Origin: Anthopleura xanthogrammica
Taxonomy: Eukaryota; Cnidaria; Anthozoa; Actiniaria; Actiniidae
Length of the DNA: 64,000 nt
Reading direction: 5' to 3'
Assembly (NCBI GenBank): GCA_964019055.1
Contig: OZ025224.1
Coordinates: 2,100,001 to 2,164,000, forward strand
Shown: piece by piece, positions 25,698 to 37,715 of the stretch
How the letters are laid out: every line of letters begins with the position of its first letter
How positions within the stretch are numbered: the first letter of the stretch is position 1
The notes under the pieces: generated by a model
Seen by the model: the letters and a program-made list of their open reading frames with translations, nothing else
What the model was told of the DNA's origin: nothing
Database searches by the model: none
Translations under genes and position numbers: made by a program

Positions 25698-25802
25698 TAA
25701 TATACAATATGAGTGGCCGTGTTGTATCAGATATACAATCACTCGCCTTCGGCTCGTGGTTGTATATCTGATACAACACGGCCACTCATATCGTATATAT
25801 TA
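25698..25802. mobile_element. Near-perfect 105-bp palindrome
   Basis: The arms of about 45 bases run from TAATATACAATATGAGTGGC to GCCACTCATATCGTATATATTA and surround a short centre (TCACTCGCCTTCGGCTCGTG). The inner block GTTGTATCAGATATACAA recurs in part near 25573 and near 38812. The last lies in a COPB2 intron in the opposite orientation, with related flanks. Confidence 0.65.
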
Positions 25803-27203
25803 CATAACAATAATAGTAATAAATTAAAGATGCAATAATAATAATAATAATACACTGCAATCTTTAAAAAAAAAAAAGATATATGTATATGTGTTTAACT
25901 ACCATACAATGTTGTAAAAATATATAGTATCATAGAATGAATATCAAAATATATAGTATTTATAACATTTAAAAAAAGGAAACATTTATATCAAAAAGAA
26001 AAACTTATGTCACTTAAAAAATGATAATAAAATAATAATAATAATAATAATTTTTAAAAATGATAATAATAATAATAATAAAGTAATAATAATAATTATT
26101 ATTATTAATTAATAATTATCAGTATTTAAAAACATCATCATTGTACACATGGTTTCCACAATGTTTACTGTAAATTTGGTGTCTCATAATGGCCAGTGTT
26201 TCTGATCTGAAGTCAAAACCTCGCAACTCAAAATGACGAATTTTTTGCAGCGTTGCGCGAAATATCGTCGTTGCAAATCGACTCGTGACATGCATTTTAA
26301 TATTTCATATGGATAAAACTCAAACAAAGAGTCTTAGTCGGTGATCATATCGTGTCGAACGTTTTACAGCTAATGTCCTATAATGTCCAGCCCTGGAATG
26401 TTAAATAGTCTAAAGCCACATCCACAGTTATGCGTTTTCGAAAAGCTTCGTTTTAGTCTGACCGAAAAGGCATATCGAAAGCTTCGCGACGTCAGCATTT
26501 TCGAAAGCAGTCCGTTTTTGCCTGTCAACACTAATACGATAGAACTCCCGCCGTCTTCAAATGTCTCCACTCTGGAGAGCGTTTCAAAGTCTGCGTTTTT
26601 GCTCGTTTTAATAGTTTCCGCTTTGGCCAGGCTTTGTTTTTCCTTTCTGCCAATGTTCACTGATAACGTATGGCTGGTGGAACAGCCTTCAGTATTCTAT
26701 ATCTGAAAATCTAAAACACTAATTTTCTATAAACACGAAGATCCCTTAACTATAATCATCACTAATCATTCATCTCGACAAATATTGATTTATAGTTTAA
26801 AAAAATACGAGTCTAAAAGATTTTAAAAGGAGGTTTGAAAGAACCTTAGTAAACTACGAGGAAAAACGATTGGTCAGCTTTTTTTGCCGAGAATCACGAT
26901 CCGAAGTTAAGATATATCATAGCAGGAAAACTTTATTCGCTATGTCGCTTTGCACAACGCCGAGGAGAAGAACCAAACAGAGCCGGGCTACAGTCTAAAG
27001 CCCTATTCACACCAACTAACCTTGGCATTTATTAATTTATCTATCACATTTCCTTCGTCATTTGGCTGCCATCTTTATACAGGGTTAAAACTATACAGGT
27101 ATATAGCTAGGTTCATGATGCGATGCATGTTTGGCGATAAGAAAAGTTATGCAAGGATAGATATGGATAAAATTAGATAACATTGGTATGTCGCCCTTAG
27201 TAC

Positions 27204-27342
27204 TCACTTCAATATAGAGTGAAATAAAAATTGCTTGTTAAAGTGTAATAGTCAAATAGACACAAAAGAAAACAATGAAATTAGGGTCTACTAAAGTGTA
27301 TTAGTCTAAAATCTATTTCACGGGTTTAGTGACTTCAATATA
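27204..27342. mobile_element. Short MITE, copy 2 (diverged)
   Basis: Shares AGTCAAATAGACACAAAAG and the right end CGGGTTTAGTGACTTC with the copy at 11618-11738. The left end is decayed. Confidence 0.5.
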
Positions 27343-27777
27343 TAGAGGCTTTTCATGTTTTTTTTGACATGACAAACGATTTCATTTCCCAAGGAGGAAA
27401 TTTCTATTGCCGTATTTTGCCGGCTCTAACATGGCTGCCATGGAAAACCTCTACTAAAAGGCAATAGGTTGTTGGGGGTGATTGAAAAGCGCCCGTGATT
27501 ATATCCACATAGAAAGGGCGCTGTATAAATCATAAATCATTAATCATCTTTACTAATTATTCAATATCGACCATCGAGTATTGTTGAGTTTTATGAAAAC
27601 AATGTAGGAAATCCACAGAAGAATCATACCTAAACCTTGATCTAGCGTATTTTTTTTTAGGCTGGATTCGTTGTATGCGATAAATCAAGTATCAACAGCC
27701 TTATTGTTAAGTTTTTACTCAAAGGGATAGAAGAAGGAGAAATAGTAGTAAAAATTATAAAACCTTTATTGTCACGT

Positions 27778-27915
27778 TATAGACCCCTTGCAGTGTACTT
27801 CGGAATGCAGCTCAATTTGAAGGACAAAACAATAGGTTTTCAATACTCAGGAGATCGAAATTCTTTTTTTTTCTCCCAAATTGAGGTGCTTTAACGTCAG
27901 GTGCAAGGGACTGTA
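27778..27915. mobile_element. MITE family B, copy 1
   Basis: A palindromic element of about 135 bp with ends TATAGACCCCTTGCA and TGCAAGGGACTGTA. Inner blocks CAGCTCAATTTG and CAAATTGAGGTGCT pair with each other. Other copies are at 30339, 50233 and 52881. Confidence 0.75.
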
Positions 27916-28591
27916 TGTCCATTATTAGAAGGAAAACCCCAAGGCAGATTTCTAGAAAGAAGTCTAAATAGCGAACTTCATAAACAATACATTACTAATG
28001 AATCATTGTTTAAACATTGTCAGTTGAACCCTCTCTCGTCTACCAAAATCCTAGCTCATCACATTTCAATCGAGTTTACGTCTAAACCGCGAAAAATGAG
28101 GCTGTTAACCTTGGCTCGCTTAACTTACGCTTCGCTTTTAATAACCGGCTTTTCGTGCTCATTAAGTTATCATTAAGTTTTGGGCCCCCTGTAAACCTGC
28201 CACTTCAAATTTTGCACAGACAGACTTTACAATATTTTGCCATAAAAGCATATATTTTCTGGGAAAATAAACATCACATGCGAAAATAGTTGAGTTGAGT
28301 AAATGTTATTTGGTTTCTCCCTCGAAATGAGGGATTTCGCCGGGTTCTCCGTTTTTTAAGCCTCCCTCTGCAAAACCTAACCAGCTGAATTTCAATTTGA
28401 TGTGTACAGCTGTGAATGCCCTGACTTTGATCAGCCCTGAGGTGGTTTGAGGTTTCGTTCTGTGAGTTAGCTGTGTCTGGCTCAATCACTTGTCGTGTGC
28501 GGATCCGCTAGATGAATCCGTTGAGCGTAGGGACAAAACATAAACAACACAGAAGGAAAGAGGAGAGAGAGAGAGAATGAATCACTTTTAT

Positions 28592-28763
<172 letters not shown>

Positions 28764-29229
28764 CGTAATTTCTCTTACCTGCATTTACAGAACGCGAAGC
28801 CGGCACAGACTTTCAACTTCAGGTACAATGACTTATGAACAAGCTGAATTCCTGTGGATAAACAACTTCTATTAATAGATCGACTTCAGCAAGGAATCAG
28901 GCAAGTTTTTCCATAAATCCTTACAAAAACTGAACATTTTAAGCAGGTACAGCTTAGCAGCACTCTGCATGATACATCATGATACCATATCAGTTAAGAC
29001 AGCCCCGCTGTACGTGTTCAATATTCTATTGATCATCGATCAGTGTTTGTAAAATAGCCCAAGGCTAGTTCTTTATTACTTACAGAATATTCTAGTTTTT
29101 TCAGTTTTAGGATCGGTTGAAACATAATGAATCGCTATGCAATTTGCTGTGTTGATATATATGTTCTCAAATCACTAAGTACGTTTAGAAGTACGAGATA
29201 CCAAGATAAGTCAGCTTAAGTGGGAAATA

Positions 29230-29510
29230 CACGTTGCGATTTGTAGGCCCGATTCATCGTCCCTACACCATCGGGAACAAGGAAATCGTGCGTGTAGTTT
29301 AGAGCCCGATTCAAGCCCCATTCCAAAAAAAATTGAATTATGACCGAGTCATGCACAAAATCTGTAGCACTGTCACAGTTTTTCTCATGTCAGCCCAATT
29401 TTTCAAATTAAGTCGGGCTTGAATCGGGTTTTTAAACTACGCACACGATTCGCTTCCTGACATATTCTGGCCCGAAGAATCGGGCCGACAATCGCAGCGC
29501 TAGATGGGCC
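29230..29510. mobile_element. Foldback element, about 280 bp
   Basis: Inverted blocks pair from both ends: GCGATTTGTAGGCCCGATTC with GAATCGGGCCGACAATCGC, and GTGCGTGTAGTTTA..CCCGATTCAAG with CTTGAATCGGG..TAAACTACGCAC. No coding capacity is present. Confidence 0.6.
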
Positions 29511-29927
29511 TTAATGTAGAATTTGTCTGCAAAAAAGCATTAATTTCCAGATTTGAAACTACTTTACATTTAGTGTTTACACAAATGAAGCCGAAGAGGG
29601 GATATTGCTTAGGATTAAGGAATGGAGCCGGAAAGTAGTTAAATTATACCTAACCTTACTGGCTGTATTGGTTCCTCTGGCATAGTTTCCCGCTTTATTG
29701 ATTGTCTAATGAGATGACAGGCTTCTGGCTTTGCTTTTGAGACCTCTCTTCATGATTTAACCCGATTAGAGTACGTGAGAATAGTAAAGTGAAGAAACGT
29801 CACTTTTCAGCTGTCAGTCCTTCGCAAGGTCGAATACACCACATTCAGCAGAGTCGGTGTCGTGCTAAAGTGGATAAAAGATCATGAGCGAAATATGTAT
29901 ATGAATATTCACGACAATTAACCTTTT

Positions 29928-30333
29928 TTTGAATTCGAAAAACACCGCTGTATTCCTTGACTTACATATTCATCTACTCAGAGTTAGTCTCATTTCAGTG
30001 TTAAAACATTCACAAATTACCAAGAGTGAACGATACTACGCTGAATGAAACGACCGAAGTTTTGTCAAGAAATTTTGTCATCGAAAAGTGCATGTTGTCA
30101 GGGGCAACGAATTAATGTTAAAAATATTCAATTAGAAGCAAGCATGATACTGAAGTCACCGCGAAGGCAATTAAGCTCGTAAATGTTTCCCACACTCAGT
30201 ACGATAGCATAACAATACAAACACTTTGACCTTCGCTGGAACACATGAATATTTCACGCAAAATCAAGGCTAACTCTGCGTAAATGAATCTGTATTCATG
30301 GAACACAGCGGTATTTCACGAATTCAAGAACGT
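29928..30333. mobile_element. MITE family D, copy 1
   Basis: The left end (GAATTCGAAAAACACCGCTG) pairs with the right end (CAGCGGTATTTCACGAATTC). Inner blocks CAGAGTTAGTCTCATTT and CAAGGCTAACTCTGCG are also inverted. Related copies are in a COPB2 intron at 46039-46298 and, decayed, near 1320-1556. Confidence 0.65.
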
Positions 30334-30338
30334 TCTAT

Positions 30339-30472
30339 ATAGACCCCTTGCAGCACGTCGGAATGCAGCCCAATTTGGAGAACAAATTAAGTCCCAATTC
30401 TCAGGATATTGAAATTATTTTGTTTTGTCTACCAAATTGAGCTGCTTTGACGTCAGGTGCAAGGGGTCTATA
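30339..30472. mobile_element. MITE family B, copy 2
   Basis: Ends ATAGACCCCTTGCA and TGCAAGGGGTCTAT with inner blocks CAATTTGG and CCAAATTGAGCTGC. The right end abuts a family C element directly. Confidence 0.75.
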
Positions 30473-30672
30473 GACCTCATCGGCTTGGGGGTAATGTTGT
30501 CCCATTTCAGACCACGTGTCATTCTCTTGAGAATAAGATTCTTTGTTTGAGTTGTATCCATATTCATGTTTCTCAGTTCTCATGCGCAACCGTTAAACAA
30601 TGAAATGATACTCTGGGGAATGACACGTGGTCTGAAATGGGACAACATTACACCCAAGCCGATGAGGTCTAT
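30471..30672. mobile_element. MITE family C, full copy
   Basis: Arms of about 55 bases: TAGACCTCATCGGCTTGGG, then TGTTGTCCCATTTCAGACCA, against TGGTCTGAAATGGGACAACA, then CCCAAGCCGATGAGGTCTA. Half copies occur near 55335-55450 and 63290-63385, and the outer part of the composite at 44815-45550 is the same family. Confidence 0.8.
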
Positions 30673-32109
30673 TGAATTGATATGTTAGACACTAGAGAAA
30701 AACGTTTGCGCATGCGTGCCTTTAAAGCACGCTTTCCAAGAATTTGCAAGAGTTTTAGTGAGAAAGTAAATGCTTGTTTTCTCCAAGAATACAAAAAAAT
30801 TCGCGGGTATACTTTTGTGAGACCAAGATACTGTATTAATAAAGACAATATGAAAGAATTAGCCTTAAGTTTCAAGAACTGACTTTAAGTTTTGGCATTT
30901 TGTAAAGACTATTCTTCAGGCAAGTGTGAAAGTCAAATTTGCATATTTCTACAATAGCACGAAGACGCTTTTGACTAATTTGCATGCGGACTTAGAGCAT
31001 GTGCAGACGTTTTTCATGCGTGTCACTGTAACCACATTGAATTGCATGATGAATCAGTCGAGTTGTAAAGTTAAATCCCCAAGTTGGGCAATAAGGAATT
31101 ATTGGACGAAGTTGAGCAAAATATCGTGATTTGTTAGTGATGAGCAAACAATTATTTGCGAGACACTAACAAATCTCGATATTTTACGATAACCGAGTTC
31201 AATAATTGTTTTATTATTCAAATCATTTTCCTTAATCTTGAGGGACAGTGCGCACGAATCAAACAATAACAAAGAAGTCAGTTCATTGTTTTATCATTCA
31301 CTCCAGAACTCAAAATACAAAATAACTAGATATTCTAAAAGAATAATCGGCTAAAATTGGCGAATATTGTTTGAACTCAACGCATTGTTGTAGGCCTCAA
31401 TAAAAGAATACGTGACGTCATCAAACAGACCATTTTATGAAATTAATTAAATCTGCTCCACCGAAAAAATTAGTAAATCCACCTCAAAAATCCGGATCGT
31501 ACTGCGCGAACCATACTACTGTCATAGTTTTAGGTGTTATCTGATTGGTCTGTTTTCTTCATGTGCATGTCCCTGTCAGTGTGATCACTAATAATATAGA
31601 TATTACTAACAGTAAGACCATACAATAATGTACCATCTTACCAGGTCACCTGGAACCTAGGCGCGTAATATTTTTTTTCAAAGCGAAAATTTCCAAACAT
31701 TTACTATTATCTCTTGCCAAAACACAATATTTTTTCACAAACAACGTCGAACTATTCTATTTCTAAAAAGTATTAAGTTTCATTTCAAATGGTTCTAAAC
31801 CTTGATAAAACTCTTTTAACGCACTAAGTCAAACTTTTTTAGTATTAAGTAAATCTTCTCACGAATGCGTTTCTACATGAAGTGAATAGTTGAATGGCAA
31901 AAGTGTTGCGTCTATTAGATAGATAGATAGTTTATTTAAATAAGACTTTGCAGCCTTATTATAAAGGATTATAATTCCAATATGTTAATGGCCGTGATGT
32001 ACGTCATTCGTTCAGCTTCCTTAAATGAAGTCGATGGTCATATAAAAAATATATTAAGCTTTGGCTGCTGCGTCACAGTGTGGGATAATCACAATAGATA
32101 CTAAGCTCT

Positions 32110-32330
32110 TTATAACTAGGTGAAAGCCCAAAGATCGAATTGGATTTTTGGGGAGGAAGGAAAACTGGAGAATTCGAAGAACCTTCGAAGCACACAGGAG
32201 AGAACCCGCAACAAACAATTCTACTGACATTCGACACAGTCTTGGAGTCGAACCCGGGTCGCGTTGGTGAGGTGCGACGCATGCATTACAACGCACACCA
32301 CACGTCCTTTTCATATGCAGGGCAGCTGAT
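32110..32330 (-). mobile_element. tRNA-derived SINE, minus strand
   Basis: On the minus strand a B-box GGGTTCGACTCC is followed by the body pattern GGTTCTCTCC...GGTTCTTCGAATTCTCCAG...CTTCCTCCCCAAAAATCC. This matches the SINE body at 49822-50010 and 60484-60660. The tRNA-like head around GTCGCACCTCACCAACGCG cannot form a good cloverleaf. Confidence 0.6.
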
Positions 32331-33664
32331 GAAACAGGAAGATGGACAATGGATGAAAAACCCAGCAAGAAGCCTTGTTGGGCTCTAAAAACTAACGTAG
32401 CGATAACAAATATATGTTATGGATATATTGCATAAGTATAATTTGTTTATCATCATCGATTATGTTTACTATACAAGTACTGAGATTTACATGCTTGCAA
32501 GCCATTTCATACGTTTTTTATCCACTCGTTTGTTTGCGATTTTTCACAATCTTACGCGCTCACCAACCACCAAGTAATCTCTATTTTTTTCATTTAAAAC
32601 TAAACCCTGGCCATTTTCATTTATATATGACTTGGGATTTTCTGGTATTCTAATTGCAGCAGCGAGACATAAGGCCGGCGATCAACGAAGATATAGTTGT
32701 ACGCTCATGGAATTTCCATCTTCGCTGTTCCCTCACCACTACGCGACATGGCTTTGAGCTCACTAGTTAGTTGAATCAGTGTGATGCTGATAGAAATTAA
32801 ATTTTCGTGGAAATCGTAAAACCCATCCATCCAAAGAAATTATATAAACGGTAGTACAAACAGTTAAATTTTGTATTAGTTTGCAGAATTAGAAAATAAA
32901 GAATGCATTTATGGCCGAAGGATTCAGGAGAGAAGACAATCTATTCATCGTGTACATGCACAAGCGACAATTTTTGCGGCGATTTTTACTTCGATTTTTG
33001 CGCCGATTTTCAGTTGGTCATAGCTAAGATTGGAAAAGGCCCGCCGGTTTACACTGGCGATCTTTGCTGCGATATGAGGTGTGATTTTGGCAGCGATTCT
33101 GGTCGTAGTCAAGAAAGCTAAAGCCGATTAATTATAACTTGTAAATTTTTATTCCGGACACCATGTTACCTGGACAAATGTCTCTTTAGAAGCGCAAGAA
33201 AAAAATATTATGTTTTCAAAAATCGCCAATGTAAACGGGCCTACGACAGCCTACGACTGACCTCTAGATGATAGATTCAACGCGGTGCGAGAAGATAAAA
33301 AAAATCCTTCTTTTACCTACCTTCATTTGAATACAGCACACTTCATCAAAGCCGGCTAAAGCTGAATGGACTCGATTGCACTAAGCCCGTTCTTAATGAA
33401 AGGATACAACCTCTTAATCGTTAATTGAGATTGAAAACCTCCCACTGTGAAGGCACTCGAACCAATATCGTGTTTACTAACATTTTAAGGATACCCTTCG
33501 GCTGGCTCAAATTAAAGTGCCACCTACCCATTTAATTATTTCAAAGACTTATAGATTGAATTTATAACTACAGAACTGTCTAGTAAGGAGAGAGTTAGAG
33601 AGAAAGAATGGAGAGAATAAGAATAAGAACGAGAATAAAAGCGAAAATAATAATTGTAAAAATT

Positions 33665-33875
33665 ATTATCATCATCATTTTTATTATTATTATTATTATT
33701 AATATTTTTACTACTATTACTCACTATTGCTATCATTATTATTATTATTGAATATTATTATTCAATTTTTACTATACTGTTATCTTTATTTTCATTAACA
33801 TTTTTATTATGTTTATTATTATTATCATTATTATTATTATTAATATCATAGAATATTAATAATAATAATAATGAT
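33665..33875 (+). repeat. Degenerate (ATT)n-rich tract
   Basis: Mostly ATT/TTA triplets with interruptions. It is AT-rich low-complexity sequence with no gene. Confidence 0.8.
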
Positions 33876-34207
33876 AATAACATTTAACAGGCTATTGTAG
33901 TTATGTAAAATGTCGAGAATAAGAAACGAGTGAGTATGCAATTAATTCCGTTGGTTGGGTATGTTTATGGGCTGGTATCAATCACCTTTAGGCCGCTATG
34001 GGAATTACACAATACTTGCTAGACTGCTTGGCACCAATGCTACAATACAGTTTGCTGCCAGTCACAGACTAGATATATGATTTCGCCCCTGTAAAGACTT
34101 CAACAGCATGATGACTTAGTAACTATGCCAATCAGTTAGGAAGGCATCCAAAGTCTGCTGTTGAGCATCAACAAAGGGCATTACTTATTATCATTATTAT
34201 TATCATA

Positions 34208-34768
34208 TAACTCTTCCATGATCATCACTGACAGCCCACCATACTACTCTTCCATGATCATCACTGACAGCCCACCATACTACTCTTCCATGATCATCAC
34301 TGACAGCCCACCATACTACTCTTCCTTGATCATCACTGACATCACTGATATCCCACCATACTACTCTTCCTTGATCATCAGTGACAGCCTACCATACTAC
34401 TCTTCCTTGATCATCACTGACATCACTGACATCCCACCATACTACTCTTCCTTGATCATCAGTGACAGCCTACCAAACTACTCTTCCTTGATCATCAGTG
34501 ACAGCCCACCATACTACTCTTCCTTGATCATCACTGTCATACCACCATACTACTCTTCATTGATCATCACTGACATCCCACCATACTACTCTTCCTTGAT
34601 CATCACTGTCATACCACCATACTACTCTTCCTTGATCATCACTGACAGCCCACCATACTACTCTTCCTTGATCATCACTGTCATACCACCATACTACTCT
34701 TCATTGATCATCACTGACATCCCACCATACTACTCTTCCTTGATCATCGCTGACAGTGGACAGAGCGT
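34208..34768 (+). repeat. 36-bp minisatellite, open in one frame
   Basis: About 15 tandem units of 36 bp (core CCACCATACTACTCTTCC then TTGATCATCACTGACAGC). Some units are extended by 9 bp through a GACATCACT duplication. All length changes are multiples of three, so one plus-strand frame stays open through the array as a 12-residue repeat (PPYYSSLIITDS). The frame starts at an ATG at 34161 and stops at 34802. There is no signal peptide, no domain and no splice context, so I do not call it a gene. Confidence 0.8.
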
Positions 34769-34804
34769 ACGTGATTCGGCCTCCAGTTATTATCACTTAT
34801 AGTA

Positions 34805-36012
34805 CACTCGACAAAATTACTCGATTCTGATTGGTCTAGAGGAGTACAATTAGAGCGTTAATTGGTACTCCGCGGGAGTACCAATTAGGTCGCTATGGAA
34901 ACACGGCCAAAAGCGGCAAATTTCCCCAGTGAAATGAGTGAAATTCCCAAAAAAATCAGTGTTTTATAGATTAAAATGGAAAAATTTCAGAAAACTGTTC
35001 AATACACACATAGGAAGGCCTCAAATTATGATAACTAGACAAATTCAAGACCTAATAAATCATGTTTTGTAGTAGAAAGTAGTTTTTTCTTTCTAGTTTT
35101 CGCCAAACAATTTGAGTTGGAGTTTTGAATGTTCTCGTTTTACTACCTGTTGTCTTCTGTTGTCTTCTCGAAAAATAAATTCAACACCACAACTACAATA
35201 ATTGTACAATATGTAGAAAACAGCTAACAATAGTTTTAAAGCAAATTTCTTTCCGTTTAGCGAAAAAACACAGCGAGTAGAGGCTCGATTTTTGTTTTGA
35301 AAATAGTTAAGATCAAATCTTACCGGCAAACTGTCGAGTAGTTGTAGAGAGACGAATTCAGCTATTTATCACAAGTTAATTGATCCTAAGTTATCAATCC
35401 AGTCTTGAAATAATAAAATCTTCAGATAATTCACCATTCAAAGAAAATAGCAGCGAAATTCTTCAAGCTACAGGAGGGAATAATATCCAAAGCACATGGT
35501 CTGATCACTGGCGACTCGTTCACGGCAAGCTGTACTTCAAAACTTTTAACTTGAACGACATATTTGTCGCTTTTATCCCTTTTGATGTTGTCCAGCTAAC
35601 TTGTTTTCAAAGAAAGTATTTTTGAAATTGTGTTTTTGCAGTTATTAGCAAATGCTAAGAGGAAAAAAACTTATATTAGCGAACTGTAAACTCTCAACTT
35701 TCGCTTAGTTTTCACACAGTACGTTTTCAAAGAAAAGTCGCTTCTTGATTCGCTGTTTAGCTGTCAGTACTGTCATTCAATAGTTGTAAACATGCATTAA
35801 AATGGCTTTTTACTTGAGATGTAAAATTATTTTCTAGTATTTTGTAGTTCAAATCATACATAAAATACTAATCTAAAAAGGTTTTACAGCAACGTTAACA
35901 CTTTCTATGCTGTTCTTGACTTAGCGTTCTTGGAGAAGGGTCGGTTATAGCAAAGGCAATGAAGATGAATGAATGCCTTCGCTTCGCATGTTTTATAAAA
36001 TTTTGTCGAGTG
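34805..36012. mobile_element. Possible 1.2-kb non-autonomous transposon
   Basis: Short inverted ends CACTCGACAAAATT (34805) and AATTTTGTCGAGTG (ending about 36012) bound 1.2 kb without a transposase frame. Near the left end there is a perfect inner palindrome TTGGTACTCC-GCG-GGAGTACCAA. The ends are only 14 bp, so this could be chance association within a repeat-rich region. No clear target duplication is visible. Confidence 0.4.
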
Positions 36013-36025
36013 AAGTATAAATAAA

Positions 36026-36186
36026 AAATCGCACGACCTTCTCGTACAATTTGGAATTAATAGGCACTCGTAATGTTTTGAAAGTTCTTTAATTGCACTC
36101 GCCTAAAGGCTCGTGCAATTACAAGAACTTTCAAAACATTACTCGTACCTATTAATTTCCAAATTGTACTCGAGGTCGTGCGATTT
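36026..36186. mobile_element. Near-perfect 161-bp palindrome
   Basis: Arms of about 70 bases, from AAATCGCACGACCTTCTCG to CGAGGTCGTGCGATTT, with inner block GTAATGTTTTGAAAGTTCTT paired to AAGAACTTTCAAAACATTAC. The centre reads CACTCGCCTAAAGGCTCGTG. It starts 14 bases beyond the right end of the possible 1.2-kb element. Confidence 0.7.
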
Positions 36187-36420
36187 CCTATACAAATTAC
36201 CGGCGGTTTCAAAAGTACATCGACATTATCTAAACACTTTACAGCCAAAACGGTTCAAGTTCACCCCTTAGGTTCTATAATGGTTTTATTAATGGTTTTA
36301 TCATTCGATTATTGATTTTTTTTTTCATCTGAGAATACGTTAAGATGTTATAAAATGCATTTTTTTTTTGTCGTTTCTAGAAGTATGAAAGCTGCCGAAT
36401 TCGATTCTGATATCAAAATT

Positions 36421-36838
36421 GCCTATAACCACTAACTCAATATTTTCAGTATTGATTCTTCATGAAGTTAATAGTTGAATGGTAAAATATTTTTATAAGA
36501 TTTGAGTGATGCATCTTGGAGATATTAAGGTTTATACGTATCTAGAGGCTTTATTAGATATACAAAACTTTTCTGGGGCAGTAAACCATCATTTACAAAA
36601 CATCATTGTCTTAGTCAGGGTTTATAGAAAGGTTATTGAAAAAAAAATTTCTCATTGAAATCCGTGTTTCAAATTACAAACGATGACAAATAAACTCAAA
36701 TGCCTCCTGATACGTCACAGCATTAACATATTGGAAGTAGATGTGTCACTCAAATCATATGAAAATATTTTACCATTCAACTATTCACTTCATTTACAAG
36801 CAATACTGAAAATATTGAGTTAGAGGTTATAGGCACCT
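36421..36838. mobile_element. Foldback element (CTCAATATTTTCAGTATTG)
   Basis: Left block CTATAACCACTAACTCAATA..AGTTAATAGTTGAATGG and right block CCATTCAACTATTCACTTC..TATTGAGTTAGAGGTTATAG are inverted copies of about 95 bases around a 210-base centre. Partial relatives occur near 8930-9060 and 31860-31920. Confidence 0.65.
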
Positions 36839-37715
36839 TAAAAGAACCAAGAACCATGTTTGAGTGGTGGCATTGTGCAAGCGTATAAATAGCACGATTT
36901 CAAAACGAAAATATCGCTTATAAAAATCTTTTTTTTTAAATAATCATGCTATATGCCTTGAAAATTGCCCTTAGCGTGCGACCAAATGACCATATGACTA
37001 GGCCTTCTACTCTCGAACATGTCATCTACACTTTCAATAATACGGAGACTGTGGGCTTCCTGTGGAGATTTTCCACATAAGGAACACCAATTGCTGAATA
37101 ATCCAATCAGAATTCGAGATCTTAAATTTGAATCCTGCACCTTTGTACTTCTCGTATTTTCCAATGTATTTACCCAAGGAATAATAAATCCAATATTCGA
37201 AAAACGAAGTCATTAATGGCGCCTAGGGGGTAAGTTCGTTTTGAGTGTAATTGAAATATTTATTCCCACTACATTAAGACACGCTTCAAGACAGTATTAT
37301 TAGTATTTCTTAGTATTTAATGTACATTTAACAAAGATAAGCACTAGTCTTAAAAGGCTTTTAAGACCTATATTATATATTTTTTCGAATTGATTGTGAT
37401 TGGTCATGGTTTATCTTAATTTTAAGATTTTAAGTCTCATACCGCTAACGGGGCTTTAGAAAAAAAATCACAAGGGCACTCCCGAAGATATTTGATGAAA
37501 TTAGGAAAGCAACATTCAATGGCTTACAAGTGGTTTCTGTTCATCAAAGAGCTTGTATACCTGAAATCACTTGAAAATATACTGCCTGTCTTTTACTTTT
37601 GAAAGAAATCTGATCTATATGTACGTCACTGTACTAAATTCAATACTAAGGGCCTTAAGTGATTCTTAGAGTGAATTGGTTAGTGTCCATAAGTACTGTC
37701 AGTAAACTGATTCTT

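Noticed and set aside
26370..26706. Overlapping open frames of 96 and 107 codons on opposite strands
   Set aside because: No recognisable domain, no splice context, and the sequence around CGTTTTCGAAAAGC looks like an inverted-repeat element.
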